Position numbers and translations under genes: made by a program | Assembly (NCBI RefSeq): GCF_030699305.1 | Contig: NZ_JAUYNB010000006.1 | Span: 114,948 to 178,947 of the forward strand | Length of the DNA: 64,000 bases | Reading direction: 5' to 3' | Origin: Novosphingobium sp. | Lineage (GTDB): Bacteria; Pseudomonadota; Alphaproteobacteria; Sphingomonadales; Sphingomonadaceae | Shown: positions 41,880-49,569 of the stretch, in pieces | Layout: every line of letters begins with the position of its first letter | Position numbering within the stretch: the first letter of the stretch is position 1 | Notes under the pieces: generated by a model | What the model was told of the DNA's origin: nothing | The model's input: the letters and a program-made list of their open reading frames with translations, nothing else | Database searches by the model: none

Positions 41880-41994
41880 TCAGGGATTGGGCTGTTTCCG
41901 TGGCAGGCAAGGAGTCCTGCGGCAGCGGGCATTTACCGGCCAACAGTCATCAAGGACTGTCCACTCCAAATAAAACAGCTGTGCGGTGGAGAAT

Positions 41995-43410
41995 ATGACA
42001 GAAAACGCTGACGAAGGCCTGCGCAACATCCGGTATGCCGAACCGCACGAAACCCTGGACTATGAGGCGTTCCGCCAAGACTACGTTCTGCCTGACTGGA
42101 AAGATACTCGAAAGCTCTACCGCAAGCAGCCTGTTCGCGATTTGGGCGGGGGGCGGCTGGAACACAAGCATGTCTACTATTCCCGCGAGGTCTGGGAACA
42201 GGAATGGGAACAGTTGTGGTCAAAGGTTTGGCTGCATGTCGGCCATTTGAACGACATCCCCCGGGCCAACAGTTTCATGAAGGTCGATCGCGGGCCTGAA
42301 TCCGTTCTGATCGTGCGCGGCGAGGGCGATGAAGTCCGCGGAATGTACAATGTCTGCCAACATCGCGGCGCGCGTCTGGTGATGCAGGACTTTGGCAGCA
42401 CCAAAAAGTTCGTCTGCCCATTTCATCGCTGGGAATTTGGCACCTCCGGCGAGCTACTGAAGATCCAGGATCGCGAATCATTCCGGGAGGACGCGATCTG
42501 CCACAACCTTGACCTTCCTCCGGTCCGCACCGCAGTGTGGCGTGGGTGGATATTCATGACGCTAGACGACGGCGCCCCGCCACTTGAGGAGTTTCTCGGG
42601 GCAGACCTGATCGAACGTGCCAGCGCCTATGACTTCGAAAAAGTCCTGCGGATCAGGGACGTACAGCAAGAATGGCCCGCAAACTGGAAGACTGCACATG
42701 AGGCATTTGTCGAAGGCTATCACGTACAGGCCACGCACCCTCAACTCTATTCGGCGGTGAATGCCTATCATGCGCAGACTGACTTGTTCGACAATGGCCA
42801 CGCGCTGAGCATCTATCAATTCATGAGCCCTAGCCCGCAATACGCCAGCAGACTGAGCAACGAACTGGCGGAAGAGCACAAGATTTTTCTGCGCGAAGCT
42901 GGGATCAAAGAAGCTGACTTCCCCAAACACTGGAGCGAAGTGCCTGAAGCCATCATCAAGGCCAAGAAGGCCCGCAAGGACTATGTCATTGATTATGAAA
43001 AGTTCAGCGAAGGACAGCTGATTGACGATTGGGGCATGGGCGTATTTCCGACAACGGAGATGTTCCTGCATCCTGAGGGCTTTTTTATTCAGCAATGGTT
43101 GCCCCATCCGACTGACCCGGAGAAATGCATCTACCAAGTGCAGGTCTATGCAGTACCCGGCATTGGCGAGCTGCCGTCGTTCATGGCGGTTGAGGATGCT
43201 GATCTATCGGGCGAAAAGGTCCTGCCGCGCACCTACGCAGATCCCGACGATGTCGATGTTTCCGGGCCCGTGGTGAAACAGGACCGTGTTCTGGTGCCCC
43301 GCGTCCAAAGCGGAATACACTCAAAGGGGTACAAGGGCGGCATCTATGGCGATCAGGAAATCCGCATCCGGCACTTCTTTGACGAATACTATCGATATGT
43401 TAGCAAGTGA
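41995..43410 (+). CDS. Rieske aromatic-ring-hydroxylating oxygenase, alpha subunit
   Basis: Protein of 471 aa. The Rieske [2Fe-2S] site is CQHRG...CPFHRW, with C111, H113, C131 and H134. The mononuclear iron site is EGYHVQATHP (H233, H238, with E230 in the place of the usual bridging Asp), and the C-terminal domain is complete. It would hydroxylate an aromatic or related ring using electrons from a ferredoxin and reductase. No beta subunit or reductase gene lies nearby; the ferredoxins at 47308 and 55561 are candidates. The ATG at 41995 has GGTGGAG in front, better than the GTG nine bases earlier. Confidence 0.9.
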   Translation: MTENADEGLRNIRYAEPHETLDYEAFRQDYVLPDWKDTRKLYRKQPVRDLGGGRLEHKHVYYSREVWEQEWEQLWSKVWLHVGHLNDIPRANSFMKVDRGPESVLIVRGEGDEVRGMYNVCQHRGARLVMQDFGSTKKFVCPFHRWEFGTSGELLKIQDRESFREDAICHNLDLPPVRTAVWRGWIFMTLDDGAPPLEEFLGADLIERASAYDFEKVLRIRDVQQEWPANWKTAHEAFVEGYHVQATHPQLYSAVNAYHAQTDLFDNGHALSIYQFMSPSPQYASRLSNELAEEHKIFLREAGIKEADFPKHWSEVPEAIIKAKKARKDYVIDYEKFSEGQLIDDWGMGVFPTTEMFLHPEGFFIQQWLPHPTDPEKCIYQVQVYAVPGIGELPSFMAVEDADLSGEKVLPRTYADPDDVDVSGPVVKQDRVLVPRVQSGIHSKGYKGGIYGDQEIRIRHFFDEYYRYVSK

Positions 43411-43868
43411 CTTGAACATCGGTTGCCATCATAGCTGACGTGTGCCGCCATTCTGACGCTGGCTCGTCACCGATTGGCAGAGTCCAGTCGTATGGATCGG
43501 GGCCTATCGGTGACAAATGCTGCTATCTTACCATGCCGCTTCGACGTTTTCTTGATGAAGGTCTGAGCCAATGATGTGTCCCACTCCCTCGTGAAAAACG
43601 CTCTCAGGGTCTCTCTTGCGCCGTCGACCGTTGCCTTGAATGAATGCTGAAAAGTCGAACGACTGGCAATGAGCTCGTAGATGCCATTGGAGCATAAGAT
43701 GAATGGATGACGGCTTACCGCACCTCCAAACCAAAGAGCCGGCTTTCCAGAACATCCACAATGCCAGACGACTACGTCCGATGAGAACAGTGGGGCAAGT
43801 GTGGGGGCAGCGCTCTCGCAATTCCAGAAACCAACAGCATATCAATTGATTATTTGAAGCCCCTTGCG
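43411..43868. other. Intergenic stretch before attR, no gene recognised
   Basis: This 458-bp stretch has lower GC than the core genome and holds only a 105-codon minus-strand open frame (43528-43845) without ribosome site or recognisable domain. G-rich units at 43789-43807 resemble the TGTGGGGA repeats at the integrase end. Probably degraded element sequence. Confidence 0.5.
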
Positions 43869-43884
43869 CCCTCCCGCTCCGCCA
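43869..43884 (+). repeat. attR: second copy of the tRNA-Ser 3' end
   Basis: Exact 16-bp copy of CCCTCCCGCTCCGCCA without the rest of a tRNA. With the copy in the tRNA gene it bounds a 4.8-kb segment carrying the integrase, IS6, the hydratase remnant and the Rieske gene. Confidence 0.75.
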
Positions 43885-43929
43885 GTCCTCAGGTATTAGG
43901 TAGCAAACGCACCAAGGGGCGTTGATGAC

Positions 43930-44541
43930 CTAGAAAACTAACGGGAGCAGACCGGCTAGCCCTACCAGAAATGCGAGCGGACCCAGCCACCACTGGTTAT
44001 CGTGCCAAAGCGCCGACGCTTGCTTTGAGAGACTACGCACCTCAACCGGAACGCTTGGTGTTGCGGCTAGTGGGATTGCTCGCTTCAACGCTTCTGCCTG
44101 TTTGAATATAGACTCGGCATCGGTGTCATACCAATGACCGGCGTCATTCTCCGTTGGGAAGGTGATCCCGTCTCCACGCAGGATACGATCTTTGGCGACC
44201 GCTTCGCGCCGGATAGACTGAGTGAAAGAAGCGATTAGACCAGCACTCTCGTCGATCGCACAAAGCGCGGTTTCAGCGGTGTAATTACGGACTTGCTCGT
44301 CTACCCAAGCGAACTGATCGGTGATCTCCTTCCGCACGCCTCGCACAACGGAGTCCCAATAGACCTGCCGCGCGGTTCCTGAGAACTTGATGCCACCGTA
44401 GTGGATTCCTCTCCCATCGAATGAGTCGATCGAGACTGGCCCTTCCTTGCCGATGAAATGCCATTTGAAGAACCACTCGTTGGCGAACCAGCGGCGACGC
44501 TCGTCCAGCCGAGCTTTGAGGCGGGTCGCGGTGGGCGTCAT
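43930..44541 (-). CDS. Hypothetical protein with C-terminal membrane anchor
   Basis: Protein of 203 aa, not recognised. The body is mostly helical and charged (LKARLDERRRWFANEWFFKWHFIGKEGPVSID, VRGVRKEITDQFAWVDEQVRNYTAETALCAID), and the last 20 residues (WWLGPLAFLVGLAGLLPLVF) form one membrane helix, giving a tail-anchored layout. The start MTPTATRL has an AGGGAAG site. It sits just outside attR and is divergent from a DUF2158 gene. Confidence 0.6.
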   Translation of the reverse strand: MTPTATRLKARLDERRRWFANEWFFKWHFIGKEGPVSIDSFDGRGIHYGGIKFSGTARQVYWDSVVRGVRKEITDQFAWVDEQVRNYTAETALCAIDESAGLIASFTQSIRREAVAKDRILRGDGITFPTENDAGHWYDTDAESIFKQAEALKRAIPLAATPSVPVEVRSLSKQASALWHDNQWWLGPLAFLVGLAGLLPLVF

Positions 44542-44675
44542 CCCAACTTCCCTAGCAAATACCACGCGCGCGCCTAAGTTGGTCACATTCAAGTATCCAC
44601 AGCGATCATGCGGATGCTGGCTTGCAGACCCGATTTGTTCCCGGCATGTTTGCGCTCCGAATTGGAGTGATTACC

Positions 44676-44834
44676 ATGGAGCTCAAAATTGGCGACGTAG
44701 TGCAGCCAAAGTCGGGCGGACCGAGAATGACCGTCGAGGAAATCGATGGAACTTACATAGGTTGCGTTTGGTTCGAGAAGGATAAACCGCATCGTCATTC
44801 GTTCGACGCTGCGCTGCTGGTCTTGTCAGGTTAA
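44676..44834 (+). CDS. DUF2158 / YodC-like small protein
   Basis: Protein of 52 aa: ELKIGDVVQPKSGGPRMTVEEIDGTYIGCVWFEKDKPHRHSF. The GDVVxLKSGGPxMTV and CxWF pattern is that of the YodC family of tiny proteins frequent on plasmids and islands; function unknown. GGAG precedes the start. Its last codons (TTG TCA GGT TAA) overlap the apparent left end of the neighbouring IS6 element, so its natural C-terminus may have been altered by the insertion. Confidence 0.8.
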   Translation: MELKIGDVVQPKSGGPRMTVEEIDGTYIGCVWFEKDKPHRHSFDAALLVLSG

Positions 44835-45616
44835 GTCTCACCGCACCAGATACGCCCCATCAGGCGGGATTTAGGCGCACGCCCCGGACGCAGCGCTCCA
44901 TTCGGCAAATGCTGCCGCGCGAAAGATGCGCATGGTCTTGCGGGAAACGAGGTGACGCTGGATGGCGAAGGTGTTGTAGATCGCGGAGTGGGTGGAAACG
45001 AAGCGCTGCGCCTGGCCTTGGGACTTGAAGCGCTGCATTTTGCGCTCTCGTCGTCGGACCGGCAGGTGCGAGTTCTCCACCCTGTTGTTGTCCCGTAATC
45101 GGCCGGGGTAGTGCTTGCCCCGACAACCCATAGTCTTCATCGCAGCCTTGTAAGAGGCCAGTCCATCGGTAACGATCTGCTCGGGCGGTTCGCCTTGGTT
45201 CTTAAACAGTTTTCTAAGCAATTTCAGCGCAGCCGCCTTGTTCCGACGCTTTTGCACCAGCATGTCGAGGACCTCGCCCTCCTTGTCGACGGCGCGCCAC
45301 ATGTACATCCTCTTGCCGTTGATGCGGACCACCATTTCATCGAGGTGCCAGACACTGTCGGCACGCCCGCGCGCCTTGCGGATGTTGGCCGCGATGGCCG
45401 GGCCGAACTTGTTCGCCCAGCACCTTACGGTCTCGTAGCTCACATCGATCCCGCGCTCCGCCAGCAAATCCTCGACATCGCGCAGGCTCATCGTGAAACG
45501 ATAATAGAGCCAAACCGCATATCGGACACATCCGGGGAGAACCGGTGCCGCCTGAAGGATATCTGTTGCATCACCCTCCCCTTACCAACGGAGAGCGTTT
45601 CGCATTAGACTGACAG
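44824..45616 (-). mobile_element. IS6-family insertion sequence, defective copy
   Basis: About 793 bp, the usual IS6 size. The outer end near 45595-45616 (CGTTTCGCATTAGACTGACA) matches the right end of the first IS6 copy with one mismatch. The other end is taken at TGTCAGGTTAA (44824), which pairs with TGTCAGTCTAA of the first end at 9 of 11 positions. The transposase inside is frameshifted. Confidence 0.75.
44871..45571 (-). pseudogene. IS6-family transposase with a -1 frameshift
   Basis: The ATG at 45571 opens QQISFRRHRFSPDV, the normal N-terminus, but at about 45517 one base is missing. The expected codons GAT GTG ATC CGA TAT read GAT GTG TCC GAT ATG, and the frame soon ends. In the other frame the protein continues RYAVWLYYRFTMSLRDVEDLLAERGIDVSYETVRCW to the normal C-terminus, with HLDEMVVRINGKRMYMWRAVDKEGEVLD, IVTDGLASY and NNRVENSHLPVRRRERKMQRF intact. 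Without programmed frameshifting it makes no full transposase. It shares the family but not close identity with the intact copy at 40741. Confidence 0.88.
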
Positions 45617-45688
45617 CTCCTCGTGGACATCTTCCAGCCCGACGAATGCGCCAATTACTTCAAATCGTGCGGCTATGAACCGGAATGA
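45617..45688 (+). pseudogene. IS630-type transposase C-terminal remnant
   Basis: Directly after the IS6 end the plus strand reads LVDIFQPDECANYFKSCGYEPE then stop, resembling the C-terminal end of IS630-family transposases (pattern F-P-x-EC-x-NYF-x-x-x-GY). Nothing of the rest remains. The IS6 copy probably inserted into this older element. It overlaps the 3' end of the LigB-type gene by 16 bp. Confidence 0.65.
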
Positions 45689-46518
45689 ATGGAAACCGCT
45701 CTAAGCTCTACCATGGCTGTCCCGGTTACCCATTGGTTGATCGGCTCGTAACAGATCAACTCGTAATCGTATTGTCCCGCCGCAGCGATTGCGACCAGCC
45801 AGTTGCGAAATTCAAGGGCGCCATTGCCTGCCGTTTGCAGCACAAAGTCATCGCTCAGCCCAGTCAATGCCTCGATATCCCGGCGTTCGACCATGTCCAG
45901 TATGGCCAAGTCAAACTCTTCGTTGACATCGCCCATCTCCTCCGTGCCGACCCAATGGCTTAGGCCCCCCGTGCCGATAATCGCCACACGTTCAGCACCG
46001 TCATAGACATCCACGGCGTCGCGGATCATCTTCCCGAGTTCGATGCACCGCTTTGTCTTGATCAGGGGCGCCACGCCCGCGGCGATATAAACCGGGATCA
46101 TCCTGACGCCTTCGAGCTCCTTGACGATTTTCAGATAGGGAATAAATATACTGTGGTCGATAGTAATCGATTTAGCTACGGCCCAGTCGAAGTCGTGATC
46201 ATGACCAAATCGCATAATATGTGCGGCGAGTTCCGGATTGTTGGCAATTGGTGCGCGCTTGTTCTTGAGCCAATCTTCGTGCGGCCCCTCTATATCGCCG
46301 ATGCCGATGAGCATGCTGGGAAGGCAGTGGGGCCCGAACACGGTATAGTGATCGTCACCGATCACGATGACGGTATCGACTTTCAATTCAGTTAGCCGCG
46401 AGCGGATTCTAGTGAAGCCATCCATCACATTTCGGAACTGACGCTTGTTTGCGACCCCTGGTTGCGATGCAATGAGTGGTATGTGTGGGACGCAGAACGC
46501 GCCTACTAACTTTGCCAT
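45673..46518 (-). CDS. Class III extradiol dioxygenase, LigB-type catalytic subunit (copy 1)
   Basis: Non-haem Fe(II) ring-cleavage enzyme of 281 aa. Iron ligands by alignment with protocatechuate 4,5-dioxygenase are H12 (VPHIPL), H57 (GDDHYTVF) and E236 (GNGALEF); the catalytic base is H188 (GGLSHW). It pairs with the LigA-type gene 6 bp upstream. It aligns without gaps over its first 240 residues with the second LigB at 48389, so the two arose by duplication. Cleaves a catechol-like ring of unknown identity. Confidence 0.9.
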   Translation of the reverse strand: MAKLVGAFCVPHIPLIASQPGVANKRQFRNVMDGFTRIRSRLTELKVDTVIVIGDDHYTVFGPHCLPSMLIGIGDIEGPHEDWLKNKRAPIANNPELAAHIMRFGHDHDFDWAVAKSITIDHSIFIPYLKIVKELEGVRMIPVYIAAGVAPLIKTKRCIELGKMIRDAVDVYDGAERVAIIGTGGLSHWVGTEEMGDVNEEFDLAILDMVERRDIEALTGLSDDFVLQTAGNGALEFRNWLVAIAAAGQYDYELICYEPINQWVTGTAMVELRAVSIHSGS

Positions 46519-46524
46519 GTCGAC

Positions 46525-46908
46525 TTATCCCATCTTTCCCTTGGCGCCCGCCGCGCGCAGCAACGTGTGCCAGATCCGGCGAGACGCTACGATCGACCGG
46601 ATGAAGACGAATTGCCATCCGGGGATCTTCATCCGGTTGACCATCCGACCACCATTCATGTTCCTGAGATACTCGAATATCGCCAGCGGATTGCCGCTGT
46701 TGAACATGTTCCATGCCGACAGAATCAGCATGTTGCTGACGCCGAGAGCGCTGAGCGCCTTGACATCCAAGGCCTTGACCATCTTGCGCTCTGCCTCGCT
46801 GAGGGCATAATTCGCTAGGTAAGCGTCAGGATCTTCGACGAAACGCCTTACCCGACGTTTATCATCACCGAGTTCCCAGAGGATTCGCTCGATTGCATGA
46901 ATGCTCAT
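46525..46908 (-). CDS. LigA-type small subunit of extradiol dioxygenase (copy 1)
   Basis: Protein of 127 aa. RILWELGDDKRRVRRFVEDPDAYLANYALSEAERKMVKALDVKALSALGVSNMLILSAWN is the all-helical LigA fold, in which this subunit caps the LigB active site and shapes substrate choice. The C-terminal extension NRMKIPGWQFVFIRSIVASRRIWHTLLRAAGAKGKMG is absent from the second LigA at 49244. Lies directly upstream of its LigB partner. Confidence 0.88.
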   Translation of the reverse strand: MSIHAIERILWELGDDKRRVRRFVEDPDAYLANYALSEAERKMVKALDVKALSALGVSNMLILSAWNMFNSGNPLAIFEYLRNMNGGRMVNRMKIPGWQFVFIRSIVASRRIWHTLLRAAGAKGKMG

Positions 46909-46946
46909 GGGCTTTTCCCGTGTTGTGAGATAGGAGGAAGGTTAGT

Positions 46947-47249
46947 TCAGTCAGATGCCAAGTGCGCCAGAACGGCACCCGTTTCGGCGTCAACCCAGCC
47001 TTTGGAGGCGGCGTACTCCAGCATCTGGATAAATTTCTGTTGCCAGGATTCGTCGGCAGCGTGCACGCTGGCAGCCTGACGAATCCATTCGCGGCTGATC
47101 CAGTAGCCCCCCCCGTTGCCATCAACGGTCGCTATCTCAAGAAGTTCAGCAGATGTCTGCTCGGAATCAAGTACGCTGACCACCTTGAAGCGCTTGAAAT
47201 CCGACGGCTCGAGAAGGGCCACGCCCGTTTCGGATATAGAAATTATCAC
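46947..47249 (-). CDS. Unknown 100-aa protein in the meta-cleavage operon
   Basis: Protein of 100 aa, not recognised. It has a short beta-like N-terminus (MIISISETGVALLEPSDFKRFKVVSV) and a helical C-terminal half (GYWISREWIRQAASVHAADESWQQKFIQMLEYAASKGWVDAETGAVLAHL). No signal peptide, no cysteine pairs. It sits between ferredoxin and LigA in one transcript (gaps of 58 and 38 bp), which argues for a role in the same pathway, perhaps as an accessory subunit or assembly factor. Confidence 0.65.
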   Translation of the reverse strand: MIISISETGVALLEPSDFKRFKVVSVLDSEQTSAELLEIATVDGNGGGYWISREWIRQAASVHAADESWQQKFIQMLEYAASKGWVDAETGAVLAHLASD

Positions 47250-47307
47250 GATATCATCCTATCCCGATTAAATTGCGCGCATCCGGGCCGAGCTTTGTAG
47301 AACCTTT

Positions 47308-47637
47308 TCAGGCAGCCGGAGCAACGGTGACGATTAATCCATCGAGTTCTTCGGTGACCTTGATCTGGCACGAAAGCCGACTGCCCGGACGAACAATATC
47401 GGAAACTAAATCGAGCATCTCGCTCTCGATCTCGTCTGCCTCTCCGACCTTGGCTCGCCAAGCTTCATCGACATAGACGTGACACGTTGCGCAGGCGCAG
47501 GCACCACCGCAGTCGCCCATGATTCCTTCGACCCCGTGGGCTTTCGCAACTTCCATGAGCGTGTGGCCCACTTCGGCATCATTGATAACAGCAAGCTCAC
47601 CTTTCGGATCGACAAACTGCACTTTGATAGAATTCAT
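47308..47637 (-). CDS. [2Fe-2S] ferredoxin, adrenodoxin/ISC type
   Basis: Ferredoxin of 109 aa. Cluster ligands C43, C49, C52 and C90 are in CGGACACATC and SRLSC, the C-x5-C-x2-C pattern of the adrenodoxin family; C47 is an extra cysteine inside the loop. It begins NSIKVQFVDPKGELAVINDAEVGHTLMEVAKAHGVEGIMGDCGG. It could feed the Rieske oxygenase at 41995 or a P450 elsewhere. Two ATGs lie 6 bp apart; the inner one has the better spacing (9) from GGAG. Confidence 0.9.
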   Translation of the reverse strand: MNSIKVQFVDPKGELAVINDAEVGHTLMEVAKAHGVEGIMGDCGGACACATCHVYVDEAWRAKVGEADEIESEMLDLVSDIVRPGSRLSCQIKVTEELDGLIVTVAPAA

Positions 47638-47751
47638 TTTCATTTGCTCCAATCGGCCCGGCCGACAATCACCTGAGTAGGCGCGCGGCTGGCCCGCTGC
47701 GTCGTGTCGCCTTGCTCCGACGACACGGGACTTCTTCGTCGTGTTGCCGAG

Positions 47752-47786
47752 GAAAGTCGATGCTGTCTGGCTCGTGCGACTTTCCC
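47752..47786. repeat. Intercistronic inverted repeat
   Basis: Perfect 9-bp arms GGAAAGTCG / CGACTTTCC separated by 17 bp in the 160-bp gap between isomerase and ferredoxin genes; a second imperfect GTCGTGTCG / CGACGACAC pair lies at 47702-47727. It may attenuate or stabilise the operon mRNA. Confidence 0.5.
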
Positions 47787-47798
47787 GATCGACCGGAC

Positions 47799-48392
47799 CT
47801 AGCCTTGTTCCTGAAGGAATTGGTCGAGGAACTCCAGTCGATCGTTGCCCCACCACATCTCGTCACCAACAATCATGATGGGAACGCCGAACACACCGCG
47901 CTCAACAGCGCGCTCGTAGACCGCCTCATAGCGCTCGGCAGCCGCGCTCGACCCGACGTAACGGAGGAACTCCTCGGCATCCCAGCCCAATTTTTCTGCC
48001 AGCGAGGTCAGAAGTTCGTCGCTGTTCGGATCGCCGCCTTGCCCCCAGACAGCGTCATAGGCTTCACGGACATAGTCTCGTGCCATGCCGCGATCCTGTG
48101 CCAGCAGCGCGCCGGTGTTGATGCGTTTGGTATCCTTGCCCTTGGGGACACTGCCGAAAGGCAAGCCATAGCGCCCGGCCCATCGCCGCAGGTCAGTCAT
48201 CAGGTGGCGAATCTTTGGCGGTATCTGAAGATTGGCAGGTCCCGTGTTGCCCGCAGCAAGTTTCGCCCGGGTCAGATCGATCGGGCAATAGTTGATCGTG
48301 CATCCATGCTTGTCAGCCAATTGCCCCAGGCGGTGTGAGGCCAGATAGGCGTAGGGACTCCAAAAGTCGAAATAGAAGTCAATCTGCGTCAC
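47799..48392 (-). CDS. 2-hydroxychromene-2-carboxylate isomerase (NahD-like)
   Basis: GST-kappa/DsbA-fold enzyme of 197 aa that isomerises the chromene formed after ring cleavage of a bicyclic diol, using glutathione. IDFYFDFWSPYAYLASHRL with Ser12, then RAKLAAGNTGPANLQIPPKIRHLMTDLRRWA, and FGVPIMIVGDEMWWGNDRLEFLDQFL are family marks. The start is a GTG that overlaps the stop of the upstream LigB gene (GTGA), so translation is coupled. In naphthalene-type pathways this step follows extradiol cleavage and precedes the hydratase-aldolase, both encoded here. Confidence 0.9.
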   Translation of the reverse strand: MTQIDFYFDFWSPYAYLASHRLGQLADKHGCTINYCPIDLTRAKLAAGNTGPANLQIPPKIRHLMTDLRRWAGRYGLPFGSVPKGKDTKRINTGALLAQDRGMARDYVREAYDAVWGQGGDPNSDELLTSLAEKLGWDAEEFLRYVGSSAAAERYEAVYERAVERGVFGVPIMIVGDEMWWGNDRLEFLDQFLQEQG

Positions 48393-49213
48393 GCGGCGAT
48401 CTCCATGAAACCACAACCCGTTACCCATTCATGGACAGCCTGGTACTCTATCACCTCGCCGCGAAAGCGATCCACGAAGCCAAGCGCAACGATCCAGTTC
48501 TTGATTTCAAGGCCACCATTGCCCGATTCACGGATGATCTCGTCATCGCTCAGGGCAATGATTGCTTCGGCATCACCCCGCTCTACCGCAGCCATGATCA
48601 TTTGGTCCCATTCGACGTTGACCCGCCCCATTTCCTTCATGCCGACCCAATGGCTGATACCGCCAGTGCCGATGATCGCCACGCGTTCCGGGCCATCCCA
48701 TGCAAGGACCGCTTCCCGCATCGCCTGGCCGATCTGGTAGCAGCGCCGGTTTGGAATCAAGGGCTCTACACCTGAATTGATCAGCACTGGTATTGCGCTG
48801 ATGCCAGGCTTGTCCTGAAAGCACAGGTGGATCGGCAGCGATGTCGAATGATCGAGCGTGATACTCTTGGCCACCGCCCAGTCGATACCGTTATCAAAAC
48901 CATGCTGCATGATATGCTCGGCCAGTGGCTGGTTGATGCGGAACGGTTCCTGCGGCAATCTCACCCATGGTTCGATAGGGCCCGCAGCGTCACCGATTAC
49001 GATCAGGCAGCGAGGCAGACATTGCGGCCCGAATACGGTATAGTGATCATCGCCGACCACGATCACCGTATCGACCGCAAGCTCCTCCAGACGCTTCGCA
49101 ACATGCTTGAAAGCATTGCGAACGGCATCACCCTGTTCTTTCGAAGGCGCATCGGGATCTGCCGTAACGAGTGGGTCATGCGGAAGCAGGAATCCCCCGA
49201 CAATCTCAGCCAT
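48389..49213 (-). CDS. Class III extradiol dioxygenase, LigB-type catalytic subunit (copy 2)
   Basis: Ring-cleavage enzyme of 274 aa. Iron ligands H12 (LPHDPL), H57 (GDDHYTVF), E236 (GNGGLEI) and base H188 (GGISHW) fall at the same positions as in copy 1. Differences in the loops after residues 60 and 120 (LPIHLCFQDKPGISAIPV against IPYLKIVKELEGVRMIPV) suggest a different substrate. It is coupled to the isomerase gene by a 4-bp overlap, so this copy is the likelier one to open the bicyclic diol. Confidence 0.9.
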   Translation of the reverse strand: MAEIVGGFLLPHDPLVTADPDAPSKEQGDAVRNAFKHVAKRLEELAVDTVIVVGDDHYTVFGPQCLPRCLIVIGDAAGPIEPWVRLPQEPFRINQPLAEHIMQHGFDNGIDWAVAKSITLDHSTSLPIHLCFQDKPGISAIPVLINSGVEPLIPNRRCYQIGQAMREAVLAWDGPERVAIIGTGGISHWVGMKEMGRVNVEWDQMIMAAVERGDAEAIIALSDDEIIRESGNGGLEIKNWIVALGFVDRFRGEVIEYQAVHEWVTGCGFMEIAA

Positions 49214-49243
49214 GCTCCAAACTCCTCTATCTAGAATTATCTA

Positions 49244-49507
49244 TCAGGCCGGGGCGTTCATGCGCCCCAGATATTCACCAAGCGAGGCGAACCCGCCCGA
49301 CACTGCAACCCAGAACAACATGACGAGCATACTGCTGCTGCCCATCGCCTCGAGGCCTTTGACGTCCTTTTCCTTGATCATGACCTTCTCGGCGTCATTC
49401 AACGGATAGCGGGACAAAAAGCCGTCAGGATCCGCAAGAAAAGACTGGGTCTGTGCCGGGCCGCTCGCGATATCCCAAAGGGTGCGCTCGGTTGTGAAAT
49501 GCGACAT
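49244..49507 (-). CDS. LigA-type small subunit (copy 2)
   Basis: Protein of 87 aa: ERTLWDIASGPAQTQSFLADPDGFLSRYPLNDAEKVMIKEKDVKGLEAMGSSSMLVMLFWVAVSG, the LigA helical core without the C-terminal extension seen in copy 1. Pairs with the LigB copy 30 bp downstream and follows the aldolase gene by 62 bp. Confidence 0.88.
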   Translation of the reverse strand: MSHFTTERTLWDIASGPAQTQSFLADPDGFLSRYPLNDAEKVMIKEKDVKGLEAMGSSSMLVMLFWVAVSGGFASLGEYLGRMNAPA

Positions 49508-49569
49508 ATCCTATCTCCAAGACATTGGCTGGGGCCAAACCGGAACAAGCCAGACGAACGTTCTGCCGC

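Noticed and set aside
43528..43845. Minus-strand frame of 105 codons before attR
   Set aside because: No start signal, no domain, unusual composition; treated as non-coding.
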